A DNA stretch of 64,000 nt from Nonomuraea ceibae (lineage in GTDB: Bacteria > Actinomycetota > Actinomycetes > Streptosporangiales > Streptosporangiaceae). A program made the position numbers and the translations under genes. The stretch's first letter is position 1. Every line of letters starts with the position of its first letter. The stretch lies in contig NZ_JAHKRO010000028.1 in NCBI RefSeq assembly GCF_019396325.1, forward strand, positions 20,704-84,703, given 5' to 3'. Below, piece after piece: positions 1 through 12,082 of the stretch. The notes under the pieces were generated by a model, which saw only the letters and a program-made list of their open reading frames with translations, was not told where the DNA came from and ran no database searches.

Positions 1-340
1 GGGCGTTGCCCCCGGCCGGCCTTCCCGGAGGCGATCCCAGCGGGCAGCGGCGGGCCAAGTCCTTCGCGAAGGCGGCCCCAGCGCCCGGGAAGGCGGTTTC
101 CGCGCCCCAGGAGGGCACTTGTGGCCCCTTGGGCACCTTGGGTGGGTTCGTCGCCTGGAGAGCGTTCTCCGGCCCTTAGGGAACGCTCCCACGCGCCCGC
201 AGGGCCGGTCCTGGGTCCCGAAGAAGGGGCGGGGTGGGTTGGGGAGCGGCCGGCAGCGGGAGAGGGCGGGAATGGTGACCAGATTGGCGTGCTTTGTTGG
301 GTTTGTCCTAAAACGGTCAACATGCCAGTAAATGAGTATG
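1..340. other. Left-edge noncoding stretch
   Basis: No convincing gene lies here on either strand; the short open frames have no family resemblance and no ribosome binding site. An inverted repeat (GAGCGTTC at 160-167, GAACGCTC at 181-188) could be the terminator of a gene left of the window. Bases about 270-345 are clearly more AT-rich than their surroundings, but I can assign no promoter with confidence. Confidence 0.4.
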
Positions 341-374
341 AAAAAGGGGCGCTCCGTGGGTCTCGGGCGCCCCT
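341..374 (-). terminator. Intrinsic terminator of bldD
   Basis: An 8-bp perfect stem (AGGGGCGC at 345-352 with GCGCCCCT at 367-374) is followed, on the minus strand, by five T residues. It lies 18 nt past the bldD stop, the classical layout for rho-independent termination. Confidence 0.8.
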
Positions 375-391
375 GGGGGAGTCGGTCGCGG

Positions 392-886
392 TCAGAAGGA
401 CTCGACGGCGCGCCGGGCCTCGGCGTCGAGGACGCCCCAGCTGATGAGCTCCTCCGTCAGCTCACTCGGCGACTTGTCGTAGATGACCGCAAGGGAGCGC
501 AGGTCCTCCTGGCGGATCGACAGGACCTTGCCGTTGTAGTCGCCACGCTGGCTCTGAATGGTGGCGGCGTAGCGGGCCAGGGCGCCGGCCTTCTCCTTGG
601 GCAGGGTGGCAAGCCGCTCCAGGTCGATGACAAGCTTGGGCGTCGGCCCGAGCGGGCTCGGCGCGGCGCCGCCCGGCAGCAGCTCCGAGACGGGCACCCC
701 GTAGAAGTCGGCAAGCTCGGCAAGCTTCTGCACGGTGACGGCGCGGTCGCCGCGCTCGTACGAGCCCACGACCACGGCTTTCCACCTGCCGCGCGACTTC
801 TCTTCGACTCCGTGCAGGGACAGGCCCTGCTGGGTGCGGATGGCGCGGAGTCGTGCACCCAGCGACTTTGCGTACTCAGACGGCAT
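392..886 (-). CDS. bldD: Developmental master regulator BldD
   Basis: This is a 164-aa DNA-binding repressor that holds sporulating actinomycetes in vegetative growth when bound to cyclic di-GMP. The N-terminal HTH_3/XRE domain (about residues 8-70, with LRAIRTQQGLSLHGVEEKS) is nearly identical to Streptomyces BldD. The C-terminal domain keeps the c-di-GMP signature RGD (114-116), eight residues, then RQED (125-128). R114, D116, R125 and D128 are all present; only residue 127 is changed (D to E, conservative). The length matches the family (about 165 aa). It is monocistronic, with a terminator just downstream and a BldD box in its upstream region, so autoregulation is likely. The ATG at 886 gives the family N-terminus. 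Confidence 0.97.
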   Translation of the reverse strand: MPSEYAKSLGARLRAIRTQQGLSLHGVEEKSRGRWKAVVVGSYERGDRAVTVQKLAELADFYGVPVSELLPGGAAPSPLGPTPKLVIDLERLATLPKEKAGALARYAATIQSQRGDYNGKVLSIRQEDLRSLAVIYDKSPSELTEELISWGVLDAEARRAVESF

Positions 887-1038
887 TGTGTGGCCCCCCG
901 GCTCTCGTATCTATAGCTCTCAGTAGATTGTGCTCCCTTGCGGCGAATGCCTGAGCCACCGGGGGTACGGTGCCGGGTCCGGCGCCATGGGGTGGCCGTG
1001 GCCCCCGGGCTGCCCCCGGGAACGCCGCGCGGTGTTGG

Positions 1039-1051
1039 TTACGCTCAGTGA
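1039..1051. promoter_or_regulatory. BldD box upstream of bldD
   Basis: TTAC-GCTCA-GTGA fits the published BldD operator tnAC-N5-GTnA at every fixed position. It lies about 150 bp upstream of the bldD start codon, where an autoregulatory operator would be expected; Streptomyces BldD binds its own promoter. The rest of the 887-1213 spacer holds no gene that I can support. Confidence 0.7.
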
Positions 1052-1213
1052 CGGTAAAGGGGTGGACGCCTAAGGTCAAGCTGATTGGAAAAAAGATGCC
1101 GAATCCGATCCGGTATGGAACGCCACTTAAGCCCCTCATGTCCCGGTGGTAACACTACTTCGTCATAGTTTGCCGAGTAACAGGGCCGGTTTCGGCACCG
1201 GGGCGAAAGCGGA

Positions 1214-2104
1214 TCAGGGCTGACGGGTCAGGATCATGACCGGCCTGGTCGCCGCCCGTACGATCTTGATGCTGGTGTCGCCGAGGAACACCCGCCTGAG
1301 CGGCCCCGAGTCGCTGGAGGCGCAGATGACCAGTTCGCCGGGCAGCCACGTGCCCGCGCGCATGGCCTGAGCGACGTTGCGGCCCTCCAGGATCTCCACC
1401 TCCACCTGGGTGCGCCGCCGGTGGCCCCGGGCGGCCGACTTCAGGTCGGCGGCGGCCTGGTCGCGCAGCCGGGCCAGCATCTCCTCCTCGGCCCTGGCCG
1501 GGCGGCCGCTCCTGAGCACCAGCGTGACCAGGCGCAGCGGCAGGTCCAGTCCGGCGGCGATGGCGGCGGCGCGTTTGACGGCGGCGTCCGCGCCGGGGCC
1601 GCGCCGGTAGGCGACGGTGAGGCGCTCAAGCGCGGCGGGCGGCTCGTCGGCGTAGCCGCGCGGGGCCAGCAGCACCGGCACCGGCGAGGCGTGCAGGAGC
1701 TGGTCGGCGGTGCTGCCGAGGGCGATGCGGTCCTTGCCGCCGCCGGGCGCCGACCCGATGACGACCACGTCCGCCGAGCGCTTGCGCGCCAGCTCCACCA
1801 GCCCGCGCCCGCTGCCCTTGTGCGTGTAGGCGAGGTAGGCGGCGTTCTCCCCGATCTCCTTGCCGGCCAGCTCGCCGGTCAGCTCGCGCGCCTGGTCGAG
1901 GGTGGCGGCGGCCTGCTCGTCGAGGTAGGCGGCCCACGCCCCGGCGTCGGCGCGCGCCGGTCCCGGCGGGCCCCAGGCGGGCGGCTTGACGGCGGCGACC
2001 GTCAGCCGCGCGCCGGTCTGCCTGGCCAGCAGCACGGCCAGCGTCAGCCCGTCGCGGCCCCGGGCCTCCGGGATGAATCCGGTCAGCACGTTCTCGAACC
2101 GCAT
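1214..2104 (-). CDS. Universal stress protein, tandem UspA domains
   Basis: This 296-aa cytoplasmic protein has two UspA folds, about residues 1-148 and 155-296. The first domain ends in an ATP-type loop (VIGSAPGGGKDRIALGST followed by PVPVLLAP). In the second the loop reads GPLRRVFLGDTS, so GS is replaced by GD and nucleotide binding there is doubtful. The start ATG (2104) overlaps the permease stop by one base (TGATG), so the two are translationally coupled. As the last gene of the arcA-permease operon it fits a stress or low-oxygen theme; double-domain Usp proteins of this kind are common in actinobacterial dormancy responses. The physiological role here is inference. Confidence 0.9.
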   Translation of the reverse strand: MRFENVLTGFIPEARGRDGLTLAVLLARQTGARLTVAAVKPPAWGPPGPARADAGAWAAYLDEQAAATLDQARELTGELAGKEIGENAAYLAYTHKGSGRGLVELARKRSADVVVIGSAPGGGKDRIALGSTADQLLHASPVPVLLAPRGYADEPPAALERLTVAYRRGPGADAAVKRAAAIAAGLDLPLRLVTLVLRSGRPARAEEEMLARLRDQAAADLKSAARGHRRRTQVEVEILEGRNVAQAMRAGTWLPGELVICASSDSGPLRRVFLGDTSIKIVRAATRPVMILTRQP

Positions 2105-3525
2105 CAGCGCACCTCGGCGTTCAACCGCGAGTGGCGGTAGCCGTACAGGAAGTAACAGACGAGCCCGGCCAGCATCCACAGGCCGAACGCCGCCCAGGTG
2201 ACCCCGGCCAGGCCGGCCATCACCAGGACGCACAGGATGACGCCGAGCACCGGCGTGAGGGGGAACAGCGGGGCGCGGAAGCTGCGCGGCAGGTCGGGGC
2301 GCCGGTAGCGGAGCACGAGCACGCCGGCGTTGACGATGGCGAAGGCGAACAGCGTGCCGATGCTGGTGGCCTCGGCGAGCTGGCCGAGCGGGACGAGCCC
2401 GGCCAGCACCGCGATGAACAGCGTGACGATGAGCGTGTTGGCGACCGGCACCTGGCGGCGCGGGTTGACCCGCTGGAAGATCCGCGGCACGAGCCCGTCG
2501 CGGGACATGGCGAACAGGATGCGCGTCTGGCCGTACATGACGGTCAGGACGACGCTGGCGATCGCGATCACCGCGCCGAACGAGACGACGAGCCCCGCCC
2601 ACGTGGAGCCGGTGGCCAGGTCGGCGATGAGCGACAGGCTGGCCTCGGTGCTCTCGGGGTCGAAGTCCGTCCACGGCATGGCACCGATGGCGGCCAGCGC
2701 GACGAGCACGTACAGCAGGGTGACGACGGCCAGTGACAGCACGATGGCCAGCGGCAGGTCGCGTTTGGGGTTCTTGGCCTCCTCGCCCGCGGTGGAGGCG
2801 GCGTCGAAGCCGATGTAGGAGAAGAACACCTGCGACGCGGCGGCCGTCACCCCGGCGACGCCCATCGGCGCGAACGGGGCGAAGTTGCCCGCCTGGAAGC
2901 CGGTGAACGCCACCACGCAGAAGAACACCAGCACGGCGATCTTGATGAGCACGAACACGCTGTTGGCCGTGGCGCTCTCGGAGGAGCCGCGCAGCAGCAC
3001 CCAGGTGGCAAGCAGCACGATGAGGATCGCGGTGACGTTGACGACGCCGCCGTCCTGGCCGGGCGAGCGGGTGACGGCGTCGGGCAGCGTCCAGCCGGTC
3101 AGGCCGTACAGGAAGGCGTTGAGGTACTCGCCCCAGCCGACGGCGACGGCGGCGACGGAGACGGCGTACTCCAGCATGAGGCACCAGCCGCACACCCAGG
3201 CCACGAGCTCGCCCATGGTCGCGTACGCGTAGGAGTAGGACGAGCCGGACACCGGGATGGTCCCGGCGAGCTCGGCGTACGACAGCGCGGAGAACAGGGC
3301 GGTGATCGCCGCCAGCACGAACGCCAGCACCACCGCCGGTCCGGCCTTGGGCACGGCCTGGCCGAGGATGACGAAGATGCCGGTGCCCAGCGTGGCGCCC
3401 ACGCTGAAGAGCGTGAGCTGCCACAGCGACATGGTGCGGCGCAGCTCGCCGCCCTCGCCCCGGCCGCCCTCGGCGACGATGCGCTCGGCCGGCTTGGTGC
3501 GCAGCAGGCCGCGGATCAGTGACAC
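2104..3525 (-). CDS. APC-family amino acid permease (CAT type)
   Basis: This 473-aa inner-membrane transporter has about 12-14 hydrophobic segments. Near the N-terminus (about residues 32-60) it has the APC helix-1 signature SVGATLGTGIFVILGQA, with the unwound GxG substrate loop. FSYIGFDAASTAGEEAKNP is the consensus helix-6 region of cationic amino acid transporters. The start is GTG at 3525, 9 nt after the arcA stop. Because it sits between arginine deiminase and a Usp, arginine/ornithine or another cationic amino acid is the likeliest substrate. That is context-based inference; the family also includes broad-range amino acid carriers. Confidence 0.9.
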   Translation of the reverse strand: MSLIRGLLRTKPAERIVAEGGRGEGGELRRTMSLWQLTLFSVGATLGTGIFVILGQAVPKAGPAVVLAFVLAAITALFSALSYAELAGTIPVSGSSYSYAYATMGELVAWVCGWCLMLEYAVSVAAVAVGWGEYLNAFLYGLTGWTLPDAVTRSPGQDGGVVNVTAILIVLLATWVLLRGSSESATANSVFVLIKIAVLVFFCVVAFTGFQAGNFAPFAPMGVAGVTAAASQVFFSYIGFDAASTAGEEAKNPKRDLPLAIVLSLAVVTLLYVLVALAAIGAMPWTDFDPESTEASLSLIADLATGSTWAGLVVSFGAVIAIASVVLTVMYGQTRILFAMSRDGLVPRIFQRVNPRRQVPVANTLIVTLFIAVLAGLVPLGQLAEATSIGTLFAFAIVNAGVLVLRYRRPDLPRSFRAPLFPLTPVLGVILCVLVMAGLAGVTWAAFGLWMLAGLVCYFLYGYRHSRLNAEVR

Positions 3526-3534
3526 GGCGGGCCC

Positions 3535-4779
3535 TCAGATGCCGTCGCGTTCGAGCGGGCAGCTCATGCAGCGCGGCCCGCCCCGGCCCCGGCCGAGCTC
3601 GCTGCCCCGGATGGTGATGACCTCGATGCCGTTGTCGCGCAGGTAGTTGTTGGTCGTGGTGTTGCGCTCGTAGGCGATGACGACGCCCGGCTCGACGGCC
3701 AGGCCGTTGCAGCCGTCGTCCCACTGCTCGCGCTCGGCGGCGGAGACGTCCTGCGTCGGCGTCAGCACGGTGATCTCCGGCAGGTCGAGCGCGTGCGCGA
3801 TGGCGGCGTGCATGTCCTGCGGCGGATGGTCGGTGACCAGCAGCTCCTTGTCGTTGCGGCCGGGCTCGATCGTGTAGGCGGGCAGCATGCCGAGCCCGGC
3901 GTACTTGGTGAACACGCCCTCGTCCAGCATCGTCATGACGGTGTCGAGGTGCATGAACGCGCGGGCCTTCGGCATGTTGAGCGCCACGATGCGGCGCGCC
4001 GAGCCGGCCCTGAAGAGGTTGCGGGCCAGCATCTCCACGGCCTGCGGCTGGGTGCGCTCGCTCATCCCGACGAGCACCGCGCCGCGCCCGATGACGAGCA
4101 CGTCGCCGCCCTCCAGCGTGGCCGGCGCCACCGCGTGCCCCGGCATCCACACGTGGTAGCCGCCCGGCCCCGGCCGGTCGAAGCCGCCGGCGAACATCGG
4201 GTGGAACTGGTAGATCGCCTCCATGTTCACCGTCTCGCGCATCCGCGCCTTCTTCTTCATGGCGTTGATGGACACGCCGTCGTACACCCAGCAGGAGGTG
4301 TCGCGGGTGAACAGGTGGTTGGGCAGCGGCGGCAGGATGAAGTCGTCGCGGCCGAGCGTGTGGAAGGCCACCGACCGCGGCTCGCAGCCCAGCGCGGCCA
4401 GCTCGCCGCGGGTGATGCCGCCGGTCAGGTACGTGGACAGCGTGCCGGCGTCCATGGCGTCGAGCGCGTTGCGGATGTCGTCGACCGCCACGGGGCCCAG
4501 CCACCGCTCGTCCACGACCGCGTCCAGGATGTGCTTGCGCGCCTCGGGGATCTCCACCGTCTCGCCGAGCAGGTCCGACAGCAGGTGCACGACGACGCCC
4601 CGGCCGCGCAGCACCTGCTCGAACTCGCGGTGCTCCTCGACCGCCCGCTGCACCCACAGCACGTCGTCGAAGAGGAAGGCGTCCTTGTTGGACGGCGTCA
4701 GCCTCTTCAGCGACAGCTCCGGCCGGTGCAACAGGACCTGGTGGAGCCGGCCCACCTCCGAATCGACGTGAAATGTCAT
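3535..4779 (-). CDS. arcA: Arginine deiminase
   Basis: This 414-aa enzyme hydrolyses L-arginine to citrulline and ammonia, the first step of the arginine deiminase pathway. The catalytic set of the guanidine-modifying superfamily is visible: FTRDTSCW (Asp), EGGDVL (Glu), HLDTVMTML (His and Asp), and the nucleophilic Cys in GGPRCMSCPLER (Cys404, ten residues from the end). Length and motif order are normal. It is first in a minus-strand operon with a permease and a Usp, divergent from pyrR. The usual partners arcB and arcC (citrulline to ornithine, carbamoyl phosphate and ATP) are absent from the window. The ATG at 4779 follows a GAGGGA-like ribosome binding site. Confidence 0.96.
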   Translation of the reverse strand: MTFHVDSEVGRLHQVLLHRPELSLKRLTPSNKDAFLFDDVLWVQRAVEEHREFEQVLRGRGVVVHLLSDLLGETVEIPEARKHILDAVVDERWLGPVAVDDIRNALDAMDAGTLSTYLTGGITRGELAALGCEPRSVAFHTLGRDDFILPPLPNHLFTRDTSCWVYDGVSINAMKKKARMRETVNMEAIYQFHPMFAGGFDRPGPGGYHVWMPGHAVAPATLEGGDVLVIGRGAVLVGMSERTQPQAVEMLARNLFRAGSARRIVALNMPKARAFMHLDTVMTMLDEGVFTKYAGLGMLPAYTIEPGRNDKELLVTDHPPQDMHAAIAHALDLPEITVLTPTQDVSAAEREQWDDGCNGLAVEPGVVIAYERNTTTNNYLRDNGIEVITIRGSELGRGRGGPRCMSCPLERDGI

Positions 4780-4889
4780 TTTCCCTCTATCCCCGGAAAC
4801 CCTCTGTGTGACCCATCACCTGACGCCTACCCCGCCGTTGCCGCTGGTAGCCGCCTGGTACTGTGTGTGCCGACCAGCATCCTTTAAGA

Positions 4890-4907
4890 CCCGTCCTGTG
4901 AGGCGGG
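4890..4907 (+). promoter_or_regulatory. PyrR-binding hairpin in the pyr leader
   Basis: The RNA here folds as CCCG-(U bulge)-CC / GG-CGGG around the loop UGUGA. The segment UCCUGUGAGG matches the PyrR recognition core UCCnGnGAGG known from Bacillus anti-antiterminators. The stem ends directly before the pyrR ribosome binding region (AAAGGTGG, 4908-4915) and no terminator hairpin lies between it and the ATG. This suggests that PyrR with UMP blocks translation, as described for Mycobacterium smegmatis, rather than attenuating transcription. A plausible -10 (TACTGT, 4859-4864) puts the transcript start at about 4871. Confidence 0.75.
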
Positions 4908-4925
4908 AAAGGTGGTGAATCCCTC

Positions 4926-5471
4926 ATGTCCGAATCCAGGGCCGTGCTCGAAGGCCCGGACATCCATCGGGCGCTCACGCGCATCGCGCACGAGATCCTC
5001 GAACGAACCAAGGGCGCCGACGAAGTCGTCCTCCTCGGCATCCCGACCCGCGGCGCCACGCTGGCCCGCCGGCTCGGTGACCGCATCGAGCAGTTCGAGG
5101 GGCTGAAGATCCCCGTCGGCTCGATCGACATCACCATGTACCGCGACGACCTGCGCCGCGGCCCCGTCCGCCCGCTCGGCCGCACCGAGGTGCCCGCCGA
5201 CGGCATCGACGGCCGGACCGTCGTCCTCGTCGACGACGTCCTCTACTCCGGCCGCACCGTCCGCGCCGCCCTCGACGCGCTCAACGACCTCGGCCGGCCG
5301 ACCGCCGTCCAGCTCGCCACGCTCGTCGACCGCGGCCACCGCGAGCTGCCGATCCGCGCCGACTACGTCGGCAAGAACCTGCCCACGGCCAAGAGCGAGA
5401 AGGTCAAGGTCTTCCTGCAGGAGATCGACGGGCGCGACGCGGTCCTGCTCATGAAGGAGGACGCCAGATGA
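4926..5471 (+). CDS. pyrR: PyrR, pyrimidine operon regulator / uracil phosphoribosyltransferase
   Basis: This 181-aa bifunctional protein binds pyr mRNA in response to UMP and usually retains weak uracil phosphoribosyltransferase activity. The type I PRTase fold is clear, with the PRPP-binding loop VVLVDDVLYSGRTVRAAL at about residues 98-115 and GIPTRGATLARRL near the N-terminus. It is first in the eight-gene pyr operon and its stop overlaps the pyrB ATG (ATGA). Its own RNA target hairpin lies immediately upstream, so the operon is autoregulated. Confidence 0.96.
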   Translation: MSESRAVLEGPDIHRALTRIAHEILERTKGADEVVLLGIPTRGATLARRLGDRIEQFEGLKIPVGSIDITMYRDDLRRGPVRPLGRTEVPADGIDGRTVVLVDDVLYSGRTVRAALDALNDLGRPTAVQLATLVDRGHRELPIRADYVGKNLPTAKSEKVKVFLQEIDGRDAVLLMKEDAR

Positions 5472-6385
5472 ACCGTCATCTCATCTCCGCCGGCGACCTC
5501 ACCCGCGACGACGCGCTGCTCATCCTCGACACCGCCGAGGAGCTGGCGAGAGTCTCGGAACGTTCCATCAAGAAGCTGCCCACGCTGCGCGGGCGCACGG
5601 TGGTCAACCTGTTCTTCGAGGACTCCACCCGCACCAGGATCTCGTTCGAGGCGGCGGCCAAGCGGCTGTCCGCCGACGTGATCAACTTCTCGGCGAAGGG
5701 GTCGAGCGTCTCCAAGGGCGAGTCGCTCAAGGACACCGCGCTGACGCTGGAGGCGATGGGCGCCGACGCCGTCGTCATCCGGCACGGCTCGTCCGGCGCG
5801 CCGCACCGGCTGGCCAACTGGGTGCACGGCAGCGTGGTCAACGCCGGCGACGGCACCCACGAGCACCCCACCCAGGCGCTGCTCGACGCCTTCTCGATGC
5901 GCCGCCGCCTCGGCTCGCTCGACGGGCGCCGCATCACGATCGTCGGCGACGTGCTGCACAGCCGGGTCGCCCGCTCCAACGTGCTGCTGCTGCACACGCT
6001 CGGCGCCGAGGTCACGCTGGTGGCCCCGCCGACGCTGCTGCCGGTCTCGGTCGACACCTGGCCGTGCGCGGTCTCCTACGACCTCGACGGCGTGCTGCCC
6101 AAGTCCGACGCGGTGATGATGCTGCGCGTGCAGAAGGAGCGGATGAACGCCGCCTACTTCCCCAGCGAGCGCGAATACTCCCGGCGCTACGGCCTCGACC
6201 GTGACCGGTTCGCCAAGCTGCCGGAGGAGGCCATCGTCATGCACCCGGGTCCGATGAACCGGGGCATGGAGATCGCCGCCGAGGTGGCCGACTCGCCCCG
6301 CTCGACGATCGTCGAGCAGGTCGCCAACGGGGTGACCATCCGCATGGCCGTGCTGTACCTGCTCCTCGGGGGGGAGATCGCGTGA
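5468..6385 (+). CDS. pyrB: Aspartate carbamoyltransferase catalytic subunit
   Basis: This 305-aa cytosolic enzyme condenses carbamoyl phosphate with L-aspartate, the committed step of pyrimidine synthesis. The carbamoyl-phosphate loop FFEDSTRTRISFEAAAKRL (about residues 50-68) and the HPTQALLDAFS motif are intact, and the length is standard. No regulatory pyrI follows, as is usual outside enterobacteria. It overlaps pyrR (ATGA) and pyrC (GTGA), so translation is coupled through the operon. Control is expected through the PyrR leader. Confidence 0.97.
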   Translation: MNRHLISAGDLTRDDALLILDTAEELARVSERSIKKLPTLRGRTVVNLFFEDSTRTRISFEAAAKRLSADVINFSAKGSSVSKGESLKDTALTLEAMGADAVVIRHGSSGAPHRLANWVHGSVVNAGDGTHEHPTQALLDAFSMRRRLGSLDGRRITIVGDVLHSRVARSNVLLLHTLGAEVTLVAPPTLLPVSVDTWPCAVSYDLDGVLPKSDAVMMLRVQKERMNAAYFPSEREYSRRYGLDRDRFAKLPEEAIVMHPGPMNRGMEIAAEVADSPRSTIVEQVANGVTIRMAVLYLLLGGEIA

Positions 6386-7668
6386 TCATTCACAACGTCC
6401 GGATTCTCGGCGGCGAGCCGGTCGACATCCGCATAGCCGACGGCGTCGTGGCCGAGGTCGGCACCGGCCTGACCGGCGGCGAGGTGATCGACGGGCAGGG
6501 CGCCGTCGCGCTGCCCGGCCTCGTCGACCTGCACACCCACCTGCGCGAGCCGGGCCGCGAGGACGCCGAGACCGTGCTCACCGGCACCCAGTCGGCGGCC
6601 CGCGGCGGCTACACCGCCGTGCACGCGATGGCCAACACCTCGCCCGTCGCCGACACCGCCGGCGTCGTGGAGCAGGTCTGGCGGCTCGGCCGCGAGTACG
6701 GCCTGTGCGACGTGCACCCGGTCGGCGCCGTCACGGTCGGCCTCGACGGCCGCCAGCTCGCCGAGCTCGGCGCGATGGCCGACTCCGCCGCCCGCGTCCG
6801 CGTCTTCTCCGACGACGGCAAGTGCGTCAGCGACGCCGTGCTCATGCGCCGCGCGCTGGAGTACGTCAAGGCGTTCGACGGCGTCGTGGCCCAGCACGCC
6901 CAGGAGCCCCGGCTCACCGAGGGCGCCCAGATGAACGAGGGCGTCGTCTCCGGCAGACTCGGCCTGACCGGCTGGCCGGCGGTCGCCGAGGAGGCGATCA
7001 TCGCGCGTGACTGCCTGCTGGCCGCGCACGTCGGCTCCCGCCTGCACGTCTGCCACGTCTCCACCGCCGGCTCGGTCGAGATCCTGCGCTGGGCCAAGTC
7101 CAAGGGCTGGAACATCACCGCCGAGGTGACCCCGCACCACCTGCTGCTGACCGACGACCTCGTCGAGGAGTCGCCGGCCGGCGCCTACAACCCCATCTAC
7201 AAGGTCAACCCGCCGCTGCGCACCCGCGCCGACGTCGAGGCGCTGCGCGCGGCGCTGGCCGACGGCACCATCGACGTCGTGGCCACCGACCACGCCCCCC
7301 ACCCGGTGGAGGACAAGGAGACCGAGTGGTCGGCCGCCGCCATGGGCATGGTCGGCCTGGAGACGGCGCTCAGCGTGGTGCAGGAGGCCATGATCGACAC
7401 CGGCCTGCTCGACTGGGCGGGCGTCGCCGACCGCATGTCGGCCGCGCCCGCGCGCATCGGCCGCCTGGCGGGCCAGGGCCGCCCGATCGAGCCCGGCTCA
7501 CCGGCCAACATCACCCTGTACGACCCGTCCGTCCGCACCGAGGTGGACCCCTCAGCGTTCGCGTCCAAGAGCCGCAACACCCCGTACACGGGCATGACCC
7601 TGCCCGGCCGGGTCGTGGCGACGTTCCTGAGGGGCAAGCCCACCGTTCTCGAAGGGAAGCTGGCGTGA
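6382..7668 (+). CDS. pyrC: Dihydroorotase
   Basis: This 428-aa amidohydrolase cyclises N-carbamoyl-L-aspartate to dihydroorotate. Zinc-binding and catalytic motifs are DLHTHLREPG (about residues 50-60), AQHAQEP, TPHHLLLTDD and the catalytic ATDHAPH. The region VFSDDGK has Asp where lysine-carboxylated enzymes have Lys, as in type I dihydroorotases of the Bacillus/Aquifex kind. The GTG start at 6382 overlaps the pyrB stop and the stop overlaps the carA GTG. It is an active-looking enzyme rather than the inactive PyrC-like scaffold found in some bacteria. Confidence 0.97.
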   Translation: MIIHNVRILGGEPVDIRIADGVVAEVGTGLTGGEVIDGQGAVALPGLVDLHTHLREPGREDAETVLTGTQSAARGGYTAVHAMANTSPVADTAGVVEQVWRLGREYGLCDVHPVGAVTVGLDGRQLAELGAMADSAARVRVFSDDGKCVSDAVLMRRALEYVKAFDGVVAQHAQEPRLTEGAQMNEGVVSGRLGLTGWPAVAEEAIIARDCLLAAHVGSRLHVCHVSTAGSVEILRWAKSKGWNITAEVTPHHLLLTDDLVEESPAGAYNPIYKVNPPLRTRADVEALRAALADGTIDVVATDHAPHPVEDKETEWSAAAMGMVGLETALSVVQEAMIDTGLLDWAGVADRMSAAPARIGRLAGQGRPIEPGSPANITLYDPSVRTEVDPSAFASKSRNTPYTGMTLPGRVVATFLRGKPTVLEGKLA

Positions 7669-8757
7669 CCAACGCGGTTCTCGTCCTGGAAGACGGCCGA
7701 GTCTTCCACGGAACTCCCTACGGCGCCGAAGGCGAGACCTTCGGCGAGATGGTCTTCAACACCGGCATGACCGGCTACCAGGAGACCCTGACCGACCCCT
7801 CCTACCACCGTCAGATCGTCGCGATGACGGCCCCGCACATCGGCAACACCGGCGTCAACGACGAGGACCCCGAGTCGGGCCGCGCCTGGGTCGCCGGCTA
7901 CGTGGTGCGCGAGCCGTCCCGGGTGGTCTCCAACTGGCGGGCCACCCGCTCGCTCGGCGACTACCTCAAGGACCAGGGCGTCGTCGGCATCGCCATCCCC
8001 GGCACCCGGGCGCTCACCCGCCACCTGCGCGAGCGCGGCGCCATGCGGGCCGGCATCTTCTCCGCCCCGTCGGAGCCGGTCGAGGAGCTCGTCGAGCGCG
8101 TCCGGCAGTCGCCCCGCATGCAGGGCGCCGACCTGTCCGGCGAGGTCACCACGGCCGAGCCGTACGTGGTGCCGGCCGTCGGCGCGAAGCGGTTCACCGT
8201 CGCCGCCGTCGACCTGGGCATCAAGGGCATGACGCCGCAGCGGATGGCCGAGCGCGGCTGCGAGGTGCACGTGCTGCCCGCCGGAGCCACGTTCGAGCAG
8301 ATCATGGCCGTCGAGCCCGACGGGGTGTTCCTGTCCAACGGGCCGGGCGACCCCGCCACCGTCGACGTCACCGCGCTGCGGCAGGTCCTGGAGGCCCGGG
8401 TGCCGTTCTTCGGCATCTGCTTCGGCAACCAGATCTTCGGCCGCGCCCTGGGCCTTTCCACCTACAAGCTGCGCTACGGCCACCGGGGCGTCAACCAGCC
8501 CGTCCAGGACGTGCGCACCGGCAAGGTGGAGATCTCCGCCCACAACCACGGCTTCGCCGTCGAGGCGCCGCTCGACGGCCCGTTCGACACCCCGTACGGG
8601 CCGGCCGAGGTCAGCCACGTCAACCTCAACGACCGCTGCGTGGAGGGGCTGCGCCTGCTCGACGGGCGCGCCTTCAGCGTGCAGTACCACCCCGAGGCCG
8701 CCGCCGGGCCGCACGACGCGGCCTACCTGTTCGACGAGTTCTGTGAGGTCATGCGTC

Positions 8758-8771
<14 letters not shown>
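7665..8771 (+). CDS. carA: Carbamoyl phosphate synthase small (glutaminase) subunit
   Basis: This 368-aa subunit hydrolyses glutamine and channels ammonia to CarB. The N-terminal CPSase_sm_chain domain covers about residues 1-130 and the class I glutamine amidotransferase domain about 185-365. The nucleophile is the Cys of FFGICFGNQIFG, and the His/Glu of the triad lie in FSVQYHPEAAAGP. An open frame extends upstream of 7665, but the GTG at 7665 overlaps the pyrC stop and gives the family N-terminus (TNAVLVLEDGRVFHG). The product serves both pyrimidine and arginine synthesis. Confidence 0.97.
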
Positions 8772-12045
<3,274 letters not shown>

Positions 12046-12082
12046 CTCCCCCAGGAGGTGAAGCAGACTGGCCGGCACTCCG

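Noticed and set aside
119..444. Short plus-strand frames at the left edge
   Set aside because: No family similarity, no ribosome binding site, and they run across the bldD terminator and 3' end.
2105..4657. Very long minus-strand open frame (1147 codons) continuing upstream of the Usp gene
   Set aside because: Only its last 296 codons resemble a protein family; the rest lies in another frame of the permease and arcA genes and is Arg/Gly/Ala-rich shadow sequence.
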